Shown in pieces: positions 1-7,571 of a DNA stretch of 64,000 bases. The stretch spans positions 186,001 through 250,000 of the forward strand of contig JAFMHK010000002.1 of NCBI GenBank assembly GCA_017854585.1. Direction: 5' to 3'. Each line of letters opens with the position of its first letter. The first letter of the stretch is position 1. Position numbers and translations under genes: made by a program. A model generated the notes under the pieces. It was not told the origin of the DNA and searched no databases. It saw only the letters and a list, made by a program, of their open reading frames with translations. This DNA comes from Paracoccaceae bacterium (GTDB lineage Bacteria > Pseudomonadota > Alphaproteobacteria > Rhodobacterales > Rhodobacteraceae).

Positions 1-502
1 GATCAAGAAGCGCGGGCAACTGATGCGCCCGTTGGCGCAAACGATGGCGAACGTGGCCGAAACCGCGCGTGAATGCCTGAACTGCGGCAACATCGGCAAC
101 GGCGATGTCTGCGGTATCTGCACCTCGGAAAAACGCGGGAACGGGCAGCTTTGCGTCGTGGAGGATGTGGCCGATCTCTGGGCGATGGAACGCGGGCAGG
201 CCTTTGCAGGCCGCTACCACGTGCTGGGCGGCACATTGTCGGCGCTGGACGCGATCGGCCCAGATGAATTGCGCATTCCCAAACTGCGCGATCGCGTCGC
301 CGCCGAAGGCATCACCGAGGTGATCCTCGCGCTGAACGCGACCGTCGATGGCCAGACGACGGCGCATTACATCGCGTCCGAACTGGAACACGCGGGCGTC
401 ACCGTCACGTCGCTTGCGCAAGGCGTACCCATCGGTGGCGAACTGGATTACCTTGATGACGGCACCATTTCCGCCGCCCTGCGCGCCCGCAAATCGCTGT
501 GA
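1..502 (+). CDS. recR: Recombination protein RecR (5' end cut by window)
   Basis: RecR works with RecF and RecO to load RecA at gapped DNA. The reading frame is open from base 2, so the N-terminal helix-hairpin-helix lies outside the window and only about 166 codons are seen. A four-cysteine zinc module is visible (CLNC ... CGIC, bases 79-120), followed by a Toprim domain with the acidic VVEDV stretch and the conserved [15 protein letters not shown] segment near the C-terminus. Length and order match the C-terminal five-sixths of RecR. In bacteria it commonly follows dnaX and a YbaB protein, which cannot be checked here. Identification is very secure. Confidence 0.97.
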   Translation, partial: IKKRGQLMRPLAQTMANVAETARECLNCGNIGNGDVCGICTSEKRGNGQLCVVEDVADLWAMERGQAFAGRYHVLGGTLSALDAIGPDELRIPKLRDRVAAEGITEVILALNATVDGQTTAHYIASELEHAGVTVTSLAQGVPIGGELDYLDDGTISAALRARKSL

Positions 503-511
503 GCGTGATCC

Positions 512-541
512 AACGGTGCGGGCAAGCCCGCATTCCGTTTT
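512..541 (+). terminator. Rho-independent terminator of recR
   Basis: Ten bases after the recR stop, AACGG-TGCGGG (512-522) pairs with CCCGCA-TT-CCGTT (527-539) around a CAAG loop, with a two-base bulge, followed by a short T run (538-541). Position and shape fit an intrinsic terminator; the T run is short. Confidence 0.6.
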
Positions 542-621
542 GCACTGCGTGCGGTTGACGCCCGGCATCGACGGTCTGACGCAACACCGACACAGCACCC
601 GGCATGGCCGTTGCGCTGCCT

Positions 622-653
622 CCGGCGGGAGTTTTCAGCCAAGATGAAGCCGG
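622..653 (+). repeat. Dispersed intergenic element, copy 1
   Basis: Contains GGAGTTTTCAGCCAAGATGA flanked by CCGGC and GCCGG, which can pair. The same core recurs at 811-840 (reverse strand) and 44562-44591, in each case downstream of a gene end. This suggests a dispersed 3'-end element of this genome. Confidence 0.55.
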
Positions 654-810
654 AGTCAGCCCCGCCTCCGTTAACGAAGCATCAAGATCGGTCTGCCAAG
701 CTCCCACAGCGCCAATAGCTGGAGAGCGACTTGGCGTCCAAGGTGAAGCCCCGTGCCCGGACACACCGGTGGCCAATCCGAAAAAGCCGGGACGGGGTGG
801 ACCGCGCGCG

Positions 811-840
811 TCCTCCTTCATCTTGGCAAGAAAACTCAAA
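811..840 (-). repeat. Dispersed intergenic element, copy 2 (inverted)
   Basis: Read on the minus strand it gives GAGTTTTCTTGCCAAGATGA followed by AGGAGGA, matching copies at 622-653 and 44562-44591. It lies downstream of the RNase T2 gene, which ends at 898 on the same strand. Confidence 0.5.
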
Positions 841-897
841 TCTCCACGCCAAAACCGTACCGACCCGGTTTGAGCGGAAGCCGACCCGCGCCGTCAG

Positions 898-1530
898 CTA
901 GCGCATCGGGCTGAAAATCGCCTCGGTCAGCGTGCAGTCGCGCACCGCATCCGCACCGCAGACACGCGGCTCAAGGTCTCGCGACAGGCAGATCCGCACT
1001 TCCTGCACGCGGCCATCACGACAGGTAACGGTCAGCATGTCGGGTTCGAGATCCGGGTTCACCTCGAGAAATGCCTCTTCGATCACGGCGGCGGGCAGGC
1101 GCACCTCGCGCGCCAGGTCGTCAAGCAGCGGTGGGCGCGTGACGCGGCCATACGCCTCTCGCGACAGGGTAAAATAGTCCTCTGCCGGCAGGCCGCTACA
1201 GACCCCGTGCTTGCGCCACTGGTGCCACGCCAACCCGCCCGAGCCCATGATATCCACCATGTCGGCGGTCATGCCGCGCGACGGCGGGCGTTCGGATGTG
1301 GGGCAAAAGCTGGGCCAGCCGCGCGCGTATTGCGGCCAGAGCCCGTGCAGCGTGAATCCGTAGTTCTGGCCCGGATCACATTGGTCGCTGCCGCGTGCAT
1401 CGCCTTCGATTGCGCACCATGTCGGTGTCCAACTCAGGCTGAGCACATAGTAATCGAAGACGCCTGCGGGCTCTCCATCCGCCCGCGCAATTCCCGTCAT
1501 CAGCAGCAGCGCCAGCAGCGTTCGCATCAT
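898..1530 (-). CDS. Secreted ribonuclease T2 family protein
   Basis: A 210-residue protein with a short N-terminal signal peptide (cleavage probably after the alanine near residue 17), so it should act in the periplasm on RNA by a 2',3'-cyclic phosphate mechanism. The first T2 signature is clear (FTLHGLWPQY, catalytic His near 62). The second is WHQWRKHGVC around 102-111, with His108. The residue that is usually the catalytic Glu (HEW) reads Gln here (HQW). Several cysteines are available for disulfides. An AAGGG stretch precedes the double-ATG start. It stands alone between recR and trcR. Family assignment is secure; full activity is less so because of the Glu-to-Gln change. Confidence 0.92.
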   Translation of the reverse strand: MMRTLLALLLMTGIARADGEPAGVFDYYVLSLSWTPTWCAIEGDARGSDQCDPGQNYGFTLHGLWPQYARGWPSFCPTSERPPSRGMTADMVDIMGSGGLAWHQWRKHGVCSGLPAEDYFTLSREAYGRVTRPPLLDDLAREVRLPAAVIEEAFLEVNPDLEPDMLTVTCRDGRVQEVRICLSRDLEPRVCGADAVRDCTLTEAIFSPMR

Positions 1531-1655
1531 TTGCCCTTCCCCTTGACCCGTTCAGCCCCTATATAGCCGCCAACTTCCCCGAAATCGAGGAACCGCGGAG
1601 ACCCTCCGCAGCCGCTTCCACGGCACAGTCGAATTGCATGTTCAAGGAGCCACCG

Positions 1656-2444
1656 ATGACCAAACCGATCATGGCCAAAGCCACCGCAGTCTGGCTGGTC
1701 GACAACACGACACTCAGCTTCAAGCAGATTGGCGATTTCTGCGGATTGCACGAGCTTGAAGTGCAGGGCATCGCCGATGGCGACGTGGCCGTGGGCGTCA
1801 AGGGCTTTGATCCGGTCGTGAACAACCAACTGACCCAGCAAGAGATCGACAAGGCCGAGGCGGACCCGTCATACAAGCTCAAGCTGAAATTCAACGCCGC
1901 CGCCGTCGGCGAGGAAAAGCGCCGTGGCCCCCGCTATACGCCCCTGTCCAAGCGGCAGGACCGTCCTGCCTCGATCCTGTGGCTGGTCAAGTTCCATCCT
2001 GAACTGACCGACAGCCAGATTTCCAAGCTGGTCGGCACCACCAAGCCAACAATTTTGGCGATCCGCGAACGCACCCATTGGAATATCAACAACATCCAGC
2101 CCATCGACCCTGTGGCGCTGGGCCTGTGCAAGCAGACCGAACTTGATGCCGCCGTGCAAAAGGCAAACGCCAAGAAGATCGCCGAAGGCGGCGCCATGTC
2201 CGATGACGAGCGGCGCAAGCTGGTCTCGACCGAACAGTCGCTGGGCATGGATCCGGACAACAAGATGCCATCGTCGATCTCGGGCCTCGAGACCTTCACG
2301 CTTGGCGGCAACGATGCTGATGAAGAGAACGAGTATTCGCGCAAGCCGTTGCTTGATGCCGACAGCCTGTTCAACCTTCCCGATGCCTCAGACGACGACG
2401 AGGACGATGAGGATGAAGACGACGGCCGCGCGCGGCGCAGGTAA
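1656..2444 (+). CDS. trcR: DUF1013 / cell-cycle transcriptional regulator TrcR
   Basis: DUF1013 proteins are confined largely to alphaproteobacteria and are annotated as the cell-cycle regulator TrcR. The 262-residue product opens with the family hallmark (KPIMAKATAVWLVDNTTLSF) and carries helix-turn-helix-like segments at both ends of its first half (KQIGDFCGLHELEVQGI; TDSQISKLVGTTKPTI). The C-terminus is a striking acid tract, DDDEDDEDEDD, followed by RARRR. The start at 1656 is preferred over the upstream in-frame ATG at 1638 because AAGGAG lies six bases before it. A strong terminator follows. It is monocistronic. Confidence 0.9.
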   Translation: MTKPIMAKATAVWLVDNTTLSFKQIGDFCGLHELEVQGIADGDVAVGVKGFDPVVNNQLTQQEIDKAEADPSYKLKLKFNAAAVGEEKRRGPRYTPLSKRQDRPASILWLVKFHPELTDSQISKLVGTTKPTILAIRERTHWNINNIQPIDPVALGLCKQTELDAAVQKANAKKIAEGGAMSDDERRKLVSTEQSLGMDPDNKMPSSISGLETFTLGGNDADEENEYSRKPLLDADSLFNLPDASDDDEDDEDEDDGRARRR

Positions 2445-2470
2445 GGCGCCACCACCCTTGATCAATCCAG

Positions 2471-2500
2471 ACGCCCGGTCAGCTTGATCGGGCGTTTTTT
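2471..2500 (+). terminator. Strong intrinsic terminator of trcR
   Basis: A ten-base stem, ACGCCCGGTC (2471-2480) with GATCGGGCGT (2486-2495), contains one G-T wobble, a five-base loop and six Ts (2495-2500). This is a textbook rho-independent terminator 26 bases after the trcR stop. On the minus strand it also lies beyond the end of the SDR gene. Confidence 0.93.
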
Positions 2501-2565
2501 CATGCGGGATGCATTGACGCATCATCCCCGTGATGCGGTGCCCCTCGCGCTGCGACAGCCCGGAT

Positions 2566-3375
2566 TCAATGCGCGGAGGATGGCACGCTATCGACCAAGG
2601 TCCGGCCGCCATCCACGATCAAGACCTGACCGGTCACAAAACCGGCCCCATCGGACGCAAGGAACTGGACCGCGCCCGTCACTTCGCGGGCGCTGGCGAT
2701 CCGGCCCATCGGCGTGCAATCCTTGATCTCGGCCCGCAACCCGTCCGTCTCCGACAGGCTGGTCTTGAGGCTGGCCGACATCACGGACCCGAACGCCACG
2801 CCGTTTACCCGGATGCGGTGCGGGGCAAGCGCGACCGCAAGGCTCCGCGTTGCCTGATCCAAGGCTGCCGCGCTGATCGAATAGGCCATCAGATCGGCAT
2901 GGGTGCGGGTGGCAGCGATGGATGACAGGTTCACGATCGACCCGATCGGCCCTTCGGTCTGTCCGCCGTCCTCGGCCTGCGCGATCATGCGCTTGGCGAC
3001 TGCCTGACTAAGCCGCAGGGCGGTGAACATGTTTTGCTCCAACAACGCCGCGACCGATGTGTCGCTGGGGTCCAGCGGATCGGTGGTCATGATCTGGCGG
3101 CTGGCATTTACAAGGATATCGACCCGGTCAAACGCGTCGATGGTCGCCGACACCAGATTGGCGATGGTCAGTTTCTCTCGCAGGTCGCCGGCGAAATACC
3201 GGCGCTGCCCGCTGGAATCGCTTTCGGCGCCGCATTCATCAACCAGCCGTTCCTCGTCCCGGTCGGCGAACATCACGTTCGCGCCGCGTTCCAGAAAATG
3301 CCGGGCGATCGCAAGGCCAACCCCGTTGGCTGCCCCCGTCACGATGGCCGTCTTACCGGTAATTGCCAGTGTCAT
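2566..3375 (-). CDS. SDR-family protein lacking the catalytic lysine
   Basis: A 269-residue Rossmann-fold short-chain dehydrogenase. The nucleotide-binding motif TGAANGVG (13-20) and the acidic residue after beta 2 (ADRD) suggest NAD(H). Ser151/152 and Tyr165 of the active site are present. The YxxxK motif reads Y-S-I-S-A, with Ala169 (codon GCG at 2869-2871) in place of the usual lysine, and the NNAG motif reads NASR. The C-terminal DGAGFVTGQVLIVDGG is normal. The start at 3375 is chosen for the GAGGGG about seven bases upstream and the proper beta-1 position; an in-frame ATG exists at 3435. It is the last gene of clpS / methyltransferase / SDR, starting 13 bases after the preceding stop. 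Substrate unknown. Confidence 0.88.
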   Translation of the reverse strand: MTLAITGKTAIVTGAANGVGLAIARHFLERGANVMFADRDEERLVDECGAESDSSGQRRYFAGDLREKLTIANLVSATIDAFDRVDILVNASRQIMTTDPLDPSDTSVAALLEQNMFTALRLSQAVAKRMIAQAEDGGQTEGPIGSIVNLSSIAATRTHADLMAYSISAAALDQATRSLAVALAPHRIRVNGVAFGSVMSASLKTSLSETDGLRAEIKDCTPMGRIASAREVTGAVQFLASDGAGFVTGQVLIVDGGRTLVDSVPSSAH

Positions 3376-3388
3376 GGATGGTATCCCC

Positions 3389-4378
3389 TCATCCGCGCCG
3401 GGGTTTTCCGGCTTGATAGAGCTTGTATCCCTCAAGCTCGGCCAACATGGTGCCTGTTGCGAAGGCGGCCTTCAGCGCGCCCTCATAGGGCAGATGGCGG
3501 TTGGCCACCATATAGAACTGCCCCTGCGGCTTCAGCAGGCGCGCCGCTGCGGCAATGAACGCGCGGCCAAGCCCCGGATCCGCCTTGCGGCCAATGTGAA
3601 ACGGCGGGTTGCAGACGATGGCGTCATAGGGTGCGGCGGCCTTGAACTGCGTCACGTCCGCCCAATGGAACTGCGCACGCGCATCGTCGACGTTGGTGCG
3701 CGCGACCTGCAGCATGGCGTGATCCGCCTCGATCAGGTCCATCGCGGTGATGCCCGGATGCTCGGCCAGCATTTCGCCCGCAATATAGCCCCACCCGGCA
3801 CCCAGATCGGCCACCCGGCCTTTGAGCTGCGGCACCAGCGCCACCAACAATTCCGATCCGCGATCAGGACCGGCCGCCGAAAATCCGCCGGGCATCGTGA
3901 CATGACCGTCAGGCCCTTGGCTGGGCACCGCGATCCAGTCCTGCACCTGTTGCGGGATCGTGTCGGGCCGCGTCAGCCAGATCAACTTGCCATGCGCCTT
4001 GGAGATCACGCCATCAACCGTGAACACCTGTCGCAACTGTTTCAGGATCGACTCGATCCCTTCTTCCTTCTGCCCGTCCACCAGCAGCAATCCACCCGGC
4101 GGCAGGCATCCCAGCGCTTCGGCAATCATCGACAGGGTGCCGGCCCGCGCCTTCACGATCTGCACCAGCGCGCTGGCAAACGCGCCCTCAGGCGTCACCG
4201 TCACGCGCAACCCGCGCGTGGCCAGCCGTTCATGGTCGGGCGCAAACCCCTGCACGCAGCTCACGTCGCCAAGGCCTGCAAAATCCGCATCCCCGCGCGC
4301 GCCCATCACAAGGCACGGGCCGTCAGGCAGCGCAACAGCACCGTCATCCAGCGCAAGGGTCCATCGGTTCGGTGTCAT
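3389..4378 (-). CDS. Class I SAM methyltransferase, RsmC-like (MTS domain)
   Basis: A 329-residue protein with the two-part layout of 16S rRNA guanine-N2 methyltransferases RsmC/RlmG. A degenerate N-terminal methyltransferase-like half (about 1-165) is followed by a catalytic MTS half with SAM motif I DLGAGWGY (about 191-198), acidic motif II (LIEAD) and the NPPFH motif (about 259) that positions the exocyclic amine of guanine. It most likely modifies rRNA, but the exact nucleotide is not decidable from sequence. It sits 28 bases after clpS and 13 before the SDR start on the same strand, so the three are probably cotranscribed. Confidence 0.88.
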   Translation of the reverse strand: MTPNRWTLALDDGAVALPDGPCLVMGARGDADFAGLGDVSCVQGFAPDHERLATRGLRVTVTPEGAFASALVQIVKARAGTLSMIAEALGCLPPGGLLLVDGQKEEGIESILKQLRQVFTVDGVISKAHGKLIWLTRPDTIPQQVQDWIAVPSQGPDGHVTMPGGFSAAGPDRGSELLVALVPQLKGRVADLGAGWGYIAGEMLAEHPGITAMDLIEADHAMLQVARTNVDDARAQFHWADVTQFKAAAPYDAIVCNPPFHIGRKADPGLGRAFIAAAARLLKPQGQFYMVANRHLPYEGALKAAFATGTMLAELEGYKLYQAGKPRRG

Positions 4379-4406
4379 CAGGGGCGAGGGATGGCGCGAA
4401 GGCGCA

Positions 4407-4751
4407 CTATTCCTCTTTCTCCATCGTGCATTGCAGGGGGTGTTGGTTGCGCCGGGCGAAATCCATCACTTGCGCCACCTTGGTTTCGGCAATCTCATAC
4501 GAAAACACGCCCACGACCGCCACACCCTTTTTGTGCACGGTCAACATGATCTCGACCGCCTGCGCATGGGTGATGCCGAAAAACCGTTCCAGCACGTGCA
4601 CGACGAATTCCATCGGCGTATAATCGTCATTCAGCAGCAGCACCTTGTACAACGGCGGCTTCTGCGTCTTGCTTTTCGTCTTGGTGATGACGTTGCTTTC
4701 GCCCTCCTTGTCGGGCGTATCCGCCATCATATGCAAAGGTGCGGGTTTCAT
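4407..4751 (-). CDS. clpS: ATP-dependent Clp protease adaptor ClpS
   Basis: ClpS binds N-degron substrates and hands them to ClpA(P). The 114-residue product has a disordered N-terminal arm ending in the lysine-rich [15 protein letters not shown], then the core [20 protein letters not shown] with the Asn-Asp-Asp and Met that line the N-end-rule pocket, the conserved [19 protein letters not shown], and a basic C-terminus. The start at 4751 is chosen for the GGAG five bases upstream; ATGs at 4730 and 4727 are alternatives. It is first of a three-gene minus-strand unit with an RsmC-like methyltransferase and an SDR. Confidence 0.95.
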   Translation of the reverse strand: MKPAPLHMMADTPDKEGESNVITKTKSKTQKPPLYKVLLLNDDYTPMEFVVHVLERFFGITHAQAVEIMLTVHKKGVAVVGVFSYEIAETKVAQVMDFARRNQHPLQCTMEKEE

Positions 4752-4856
4752 CAGGGCTCCAAACGGTTCGCGCATGCTGGTAGGCCGCAATATATAAGAC
4801 CGCAACCGCAACAGAAAAGAGGGGCCGCGCGATCCATTGGCGCGGGATTGGCTTGA

Positions 4857-5561
4857 ATGGCGCAAAACCTGCAAACAATCGGCTTTGATGCCGATGATAC
4901 GCTTTGGCAGAACGAACATTTTTTTCGCCTGACGCAGGAAAGGTTCGCCGATCTGCTGTCGCCCTACACTGATTCTGTCCATCTGCATGCCCGCCTGCTG
5001 GAGGCCGAACGGCGAAACCTTGGTCACTACGGGTTCGGCATCAAGGGGTTTGTCCTGTGCATGATCGAAACCGCGATCGAGGTCACCGACGGCGGGGTCA
5101 GCGCCACCGTCATTGCCGAACTGATGGCTGCGGGCCGCGATATGCTGCGCCATCCCATCCACCTGCTGCCCCATGCGCACGACACCGTCCGCGCCCTCGC
5201 GGAAAGATATACGCTGGTGCTGATCACAAAGGGCGACCTGCTGGATCAGGAGCGGAAACTAGCCCAATCCGGCCTTGGCGATCTCTTTGACGCGGTGGAA
5301 ATCGTCTCGGACAAGACGCCCGCAACCTATGCCAACGCCTTTCGCCGCCATGGCCCCGGACCCGACCGCGCGATGATGATCGGGAATTCCATGAAATCGG
5401 ACGTGCTGCCGGCCATCGAAGCCGGGTCTTGGGGCATCTTCATACCCCACGGCCTGACATGGGAACTGGAACACGCCGCCGCCCCCGAGGGCCACGCGCG
5501 ATATCGCGAACTGGCCGATCTGGGGCAGGTCGTGCAACTGGTGGCGGATCTGGAAGACTAG
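4857..5561 (+). CDS. HAD-superfamily hydrolase
   Basis: A 234-residue haloacid-dehalogenase-type phosphatase. Motif I is FDADDTLW with nucleophile Asp11 and acid/base Asp13; motif II is the Thr in LVLITKGD; a lysine follows (SDKTP); motif IV is GNSMKSD. The helical insert between motifs I and II (about 20-95) is a type C1 cap. Substrate unknown; small phosphorylated metabolites are usual for the family. It starts 105 bases from clpS on the opposite strand. Its stop codon overlaps that of the convergent desaturase gene in a shared CTAG (5558-5561). Confidence 0.9.
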   Translation: MAQNLQTIGFDADDTLWQNEHFFRLTQERFADLLSPYTDSVHLHARLLEAERRNLGHYGFGIKGFVLCMIETAIEVTDGGVSATVIAELMAAGRDMLRHPIHLLPHAHDTVRALAERYTLVLITKGDLLDQERKLAQSGLGDLFDAVEIVSDKTPATYANAFRRHGPGPDRAMMIGNSMKSDVLPAIEAGSWGIFIPHGLTWELEHAAAPEGHARYRELADLGQVVQLVADLED

Positions 5562-6604
5562 GACCGCGCCGCGCCCTGCCCCGTGCGCAGTTGCGCGAAC
5601 GAGATCAGCCTCCGGCTGCTTTCGTCCCACAGGTTCATCCGCGTGTTGGCAAGGCTCTGCCTGATGGTCATCCGGTTGCCCTGCGCCAGTTCCACGTGAT
5701 CGCGCAACACCTGCGGCAGCCGGTAGAACGGGATGCGGCTGTAAAGGTGATGCACGTGATGAATGCCAAGGTTCGCCGTCACCCATTGCAGGACCGGCGG
5801 CAGCACGTAGTGCGAACTGCCATGCAGTGCGGCATCATGCAGTTGCCAATCCTCGTCCTTGTCCCACTGGGTCGTTTCGAACTGATGCTGCACATAGAAC
5901 AGCCAGACCCCCGCCGTGGCGGCCAAGATCGTGGTCGGCAAGAAGATCAGCAAGACGGGCATCAACCCGCCGAAGTAGACGATGATGCTCAGGGCCATCA
6001 ATATCCCGGCATTCGTCCCCATCGCGCTGACCCAGTACCGGGCGTGCCCCATCAGCCCAAGGGGCAGACGGTTCTGCAGCAAGAAAAGATATCCCGGCCC
6101 AAGCCCGAACAAGACAACCGGATGGCGGTAAAGCCGATAGAGCAACCGGTTCAGCGGCGTCAGCGCGCGGTATTCCTCAACCGTCAGGGTATGGACATCG
6201 CCCATGCCACGCCGCCCAAGATTGCCCGCAGAACTGTGGTGAATGGAATGCGACCGCCGCCAGACGTCATAAGGCGTCAGGGTCAGCACACCGATCACGC
6301 GGCCCAACCAGTCGCTGACGGTGCGGTTCTTGAAGAACGCGCCATGCCCGCAATCATGCTGGATCGCGAACAGCCGCAACAAGAAGGCCGCGTTGCCCAT
6401 CGAGATTGCAAGGGTCAGCCAGTAACTGACCGAAAGCGACCACCACGCCAGCGCCCAGAGAACCAGAAACGGCCCCATGGTCACGGCCAACTCGAACCAG
6501 CTGCGCCGCGCGTCCGGTTCCCGATAGTTGGACAGGATCTTGACCCATTCTTGCGCGGGCCGCGCATCGGTTGACTGAGAAGAGAGGGTAGATTGATCGA
6601 ACAT
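5558..6604 (-). CDS. Membrane fatty-acid desaturase family protein
   Basis: A 348-residue integral membrane di-iron desaturase. Three histidine boxes are visible: HDCGH, HSIHH and a C-terminal HHVHH. Hydrophobic segments flank them (around 45-85, 165-185 and 195-235). Such enzymes insert a double bond into acyl lipids using O2 and reduced carriers. The regiospecificity cannot be told. The start at 6604 is preferred over the in-frame 6661, whose extra residues are basic and low-complexity; the ribosome site is weak. The gene end is shared with the HAD gene (CTAG). Confidence 0.9.
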   Translation of the reverse strand: MFDQSTLSSQSTDARPAQEWVKILSNYREPDARRSWFELAVTMGPFLVLWALAWWSLSVSYWLTLAISMGNAAFLLRLFAIQHDCGHGAFFKNRTVSDWLGRVIGVLTLTPYDVWRRSHSIHHSSAGNLGRRGMGDVHTLTVEEYRALTPLNRLLYRLYRHPVVLFGLGPGYLFLLQNRLPLGLMGHARYWVSAMGTNAGILMALSIIVYFGGLMPVLLIFLPTTILAATAGVWLFYVQHQFETTQWDKDEDWQLHDAALHGSSHYVLPPVLQWVTANLGIHHVHHLYSRIPFYRLPQVLRDHVELAQGNRMTIRQSLANTRMNLWDESSRRLISFAQLRTGQGAARS

Positions 6605-6903
6605 GGGCCTGCTTCTTTTTCTGCGTTTGCTGATAGATATACATTCGGTCCGTTCTCGCAACGGCGAACACGCATCCGTCAGGGGCAGTCACGGCACCCA
6701 ATCTGCGCGGAACCGACGCCAAGAACCGCCTTTCATGAATGATTGCAGGGTTTTGCGGGCGTGGTCCGCTGACATTGGCCAATAATGGTCCCTGCAAGAA
6801 AGATTGGCGAAGCCAATGAACCGGCGCGCCCTGTCGCCCGCTTTCACGGCACATTGCCCACCCTTGCGTTGACGCAGGCCGCGATCCGCGCCACCTGTGG
6901 CGC
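6605..6903. promoter_or_regulatory. 299-base divergent intergenic region with two related palindromes
   Basis: No gene is supported here. Between the divergent desaturase and CDP-alcohol transferase genes lie two related inverted repeats, ATTGGCCAAT (6774-6783) and ATTGGC-GAA-GCCAAT (6803-6817). Their centres are about 31.5 bases apart, close to three DNA turns, suggesting a two-site operator. A weak minus-strand promoter (TTGCGA with TATCTA near 6640-6665) may serve the desaturase. Confidence 0.4.
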
Positions 6904-7515
6904 ATGATTGATGCCGCCATCCTGCCCTTGCAGCGCCGCCTGATGCAACCGCCTGCGCGGTGGTGTGTGGCCCGTGGGCTGACCGCCGATCAGATGACCA
7001 TCTCTGGATTCGGCATTGGCCTGCTGGCCTGTGGGGCCGCTGCCATGGGGTGCGTCTGGCTGGCGCTGGCGGGTCTGATCCTGAACCGCCTCGCCGATGG
7101 TCTGGACGGCGCCATGGCGCGGCTGACCACGCCCACCGACCGGGGTGCGTTTCTGGATATCGCGCTGGATTTCCTGTTCTATGCTCTTTTCCCGCTCGGC
7201 TTTGCGCTGGCGGATCCTGCGCAGAACGCCTTGCCTGCGGCCATCTTGATCGCCAGTTTCATCGGCACCGGATCATCCTTTCTGGCCTTCGCGCTGATCG
7301 CTGAACGCCGTGGCGTCACCACCGCCGATTACCCGACCAAGGGCATCTACTACCTTGGCGGCTTGACCGAGGGTGCTGAAACGATTGCCCTGTTCGTGGC
7401 GTTCTGTTTGTTTCCCGCGTCTTTTCCCGTGCTTGCCGGCGTCTTTGCCGCCGCCTGCGTCATCACCACCGCCACGCGAATCGCTGTTGGCTGGCGGATG
7501 TTTCGGCCGCGATAG
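6904..7515 (+). CDS. CDP-alcohol phosphatidyltransferase family protein
   Basis: A 203-residue multi-spanning membrane enzyme. The family motif is complete: D-G-L-D-G-A-M-A-R then G-AFL-D-IAL-D (roughly 63-87), with the four metal-binding aspartates. It should transfer a phosphatidyl group from a CDP-linked donor to an alcohol in the inner membrane; the acceptor is undetermined. It is distinct from the recognisable pgsA at 37194-37856. No strong ribosome site precedes 6904. It converges on phoX with a shared hairpin between them. Confidence 0.88.
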   Translation: MIDAAILPLQRRLMQPPARWCVARGLTADQMTISGFGIGLLACGAAAMGCVWLALAGLILNRLADGLDGAMARLTTPTDRGAFLDIALDFLFYALFPLGFALADPAQNALPAAILIASFIGTGSSFLAFALIAERRGVTTADYPTKGIYYLGGLTEGAETIALFVAFCLFPASFPVLAGVFAAACVITTATRIAVGWRMFRPR

Positions 7516-7522
7516 GCACGAA

Positions 7523-7550
7523 GGGGCGCGCGGCCTGCACCGCGCGCCCC
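7523..7550. terminator. Bidirectional terminator hairpin between CAPT and phoX
   Basis: A perfect 11-base inverted repeat, GGGGCGCGCGG (7523-7533) and CCGCGCGCCCC (7540-7550), surrounds a six-base loop between the two convergent gene ends. No long T run follows on either strand (GCTTTCTC on plus), so its efficiency is uncertain. Confidence 0.75.
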
Positions 7551-7571
7551 GCTTTCTCATGCCGCCGCCGT

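Larger units (their letters stand above)
503..897. other. 395-base gene-free stretch with two inverted copies of a short repeat
   Basis: No reading frame here looks like a protein. The stretch holds the recR terminator and two copies of a short element, GGAGTTTTC..CCAAGATGAAG, one on the plus strand (622-653) and one on the minus strand (811-840), facing each other. A third copy lies near 44562-44591. Open frames crossing this stretch on both strands read through the repeats and are judged spurious. Confidence 0.6.

Noticed and set aside
3023-4549. 508-codon plus-strand frame across the SDR and methyltransferase genes
   Set aside because: Both genes on the other strand have clear catalytic motifs; this frame gives a low-complexity basic translation without motifs.
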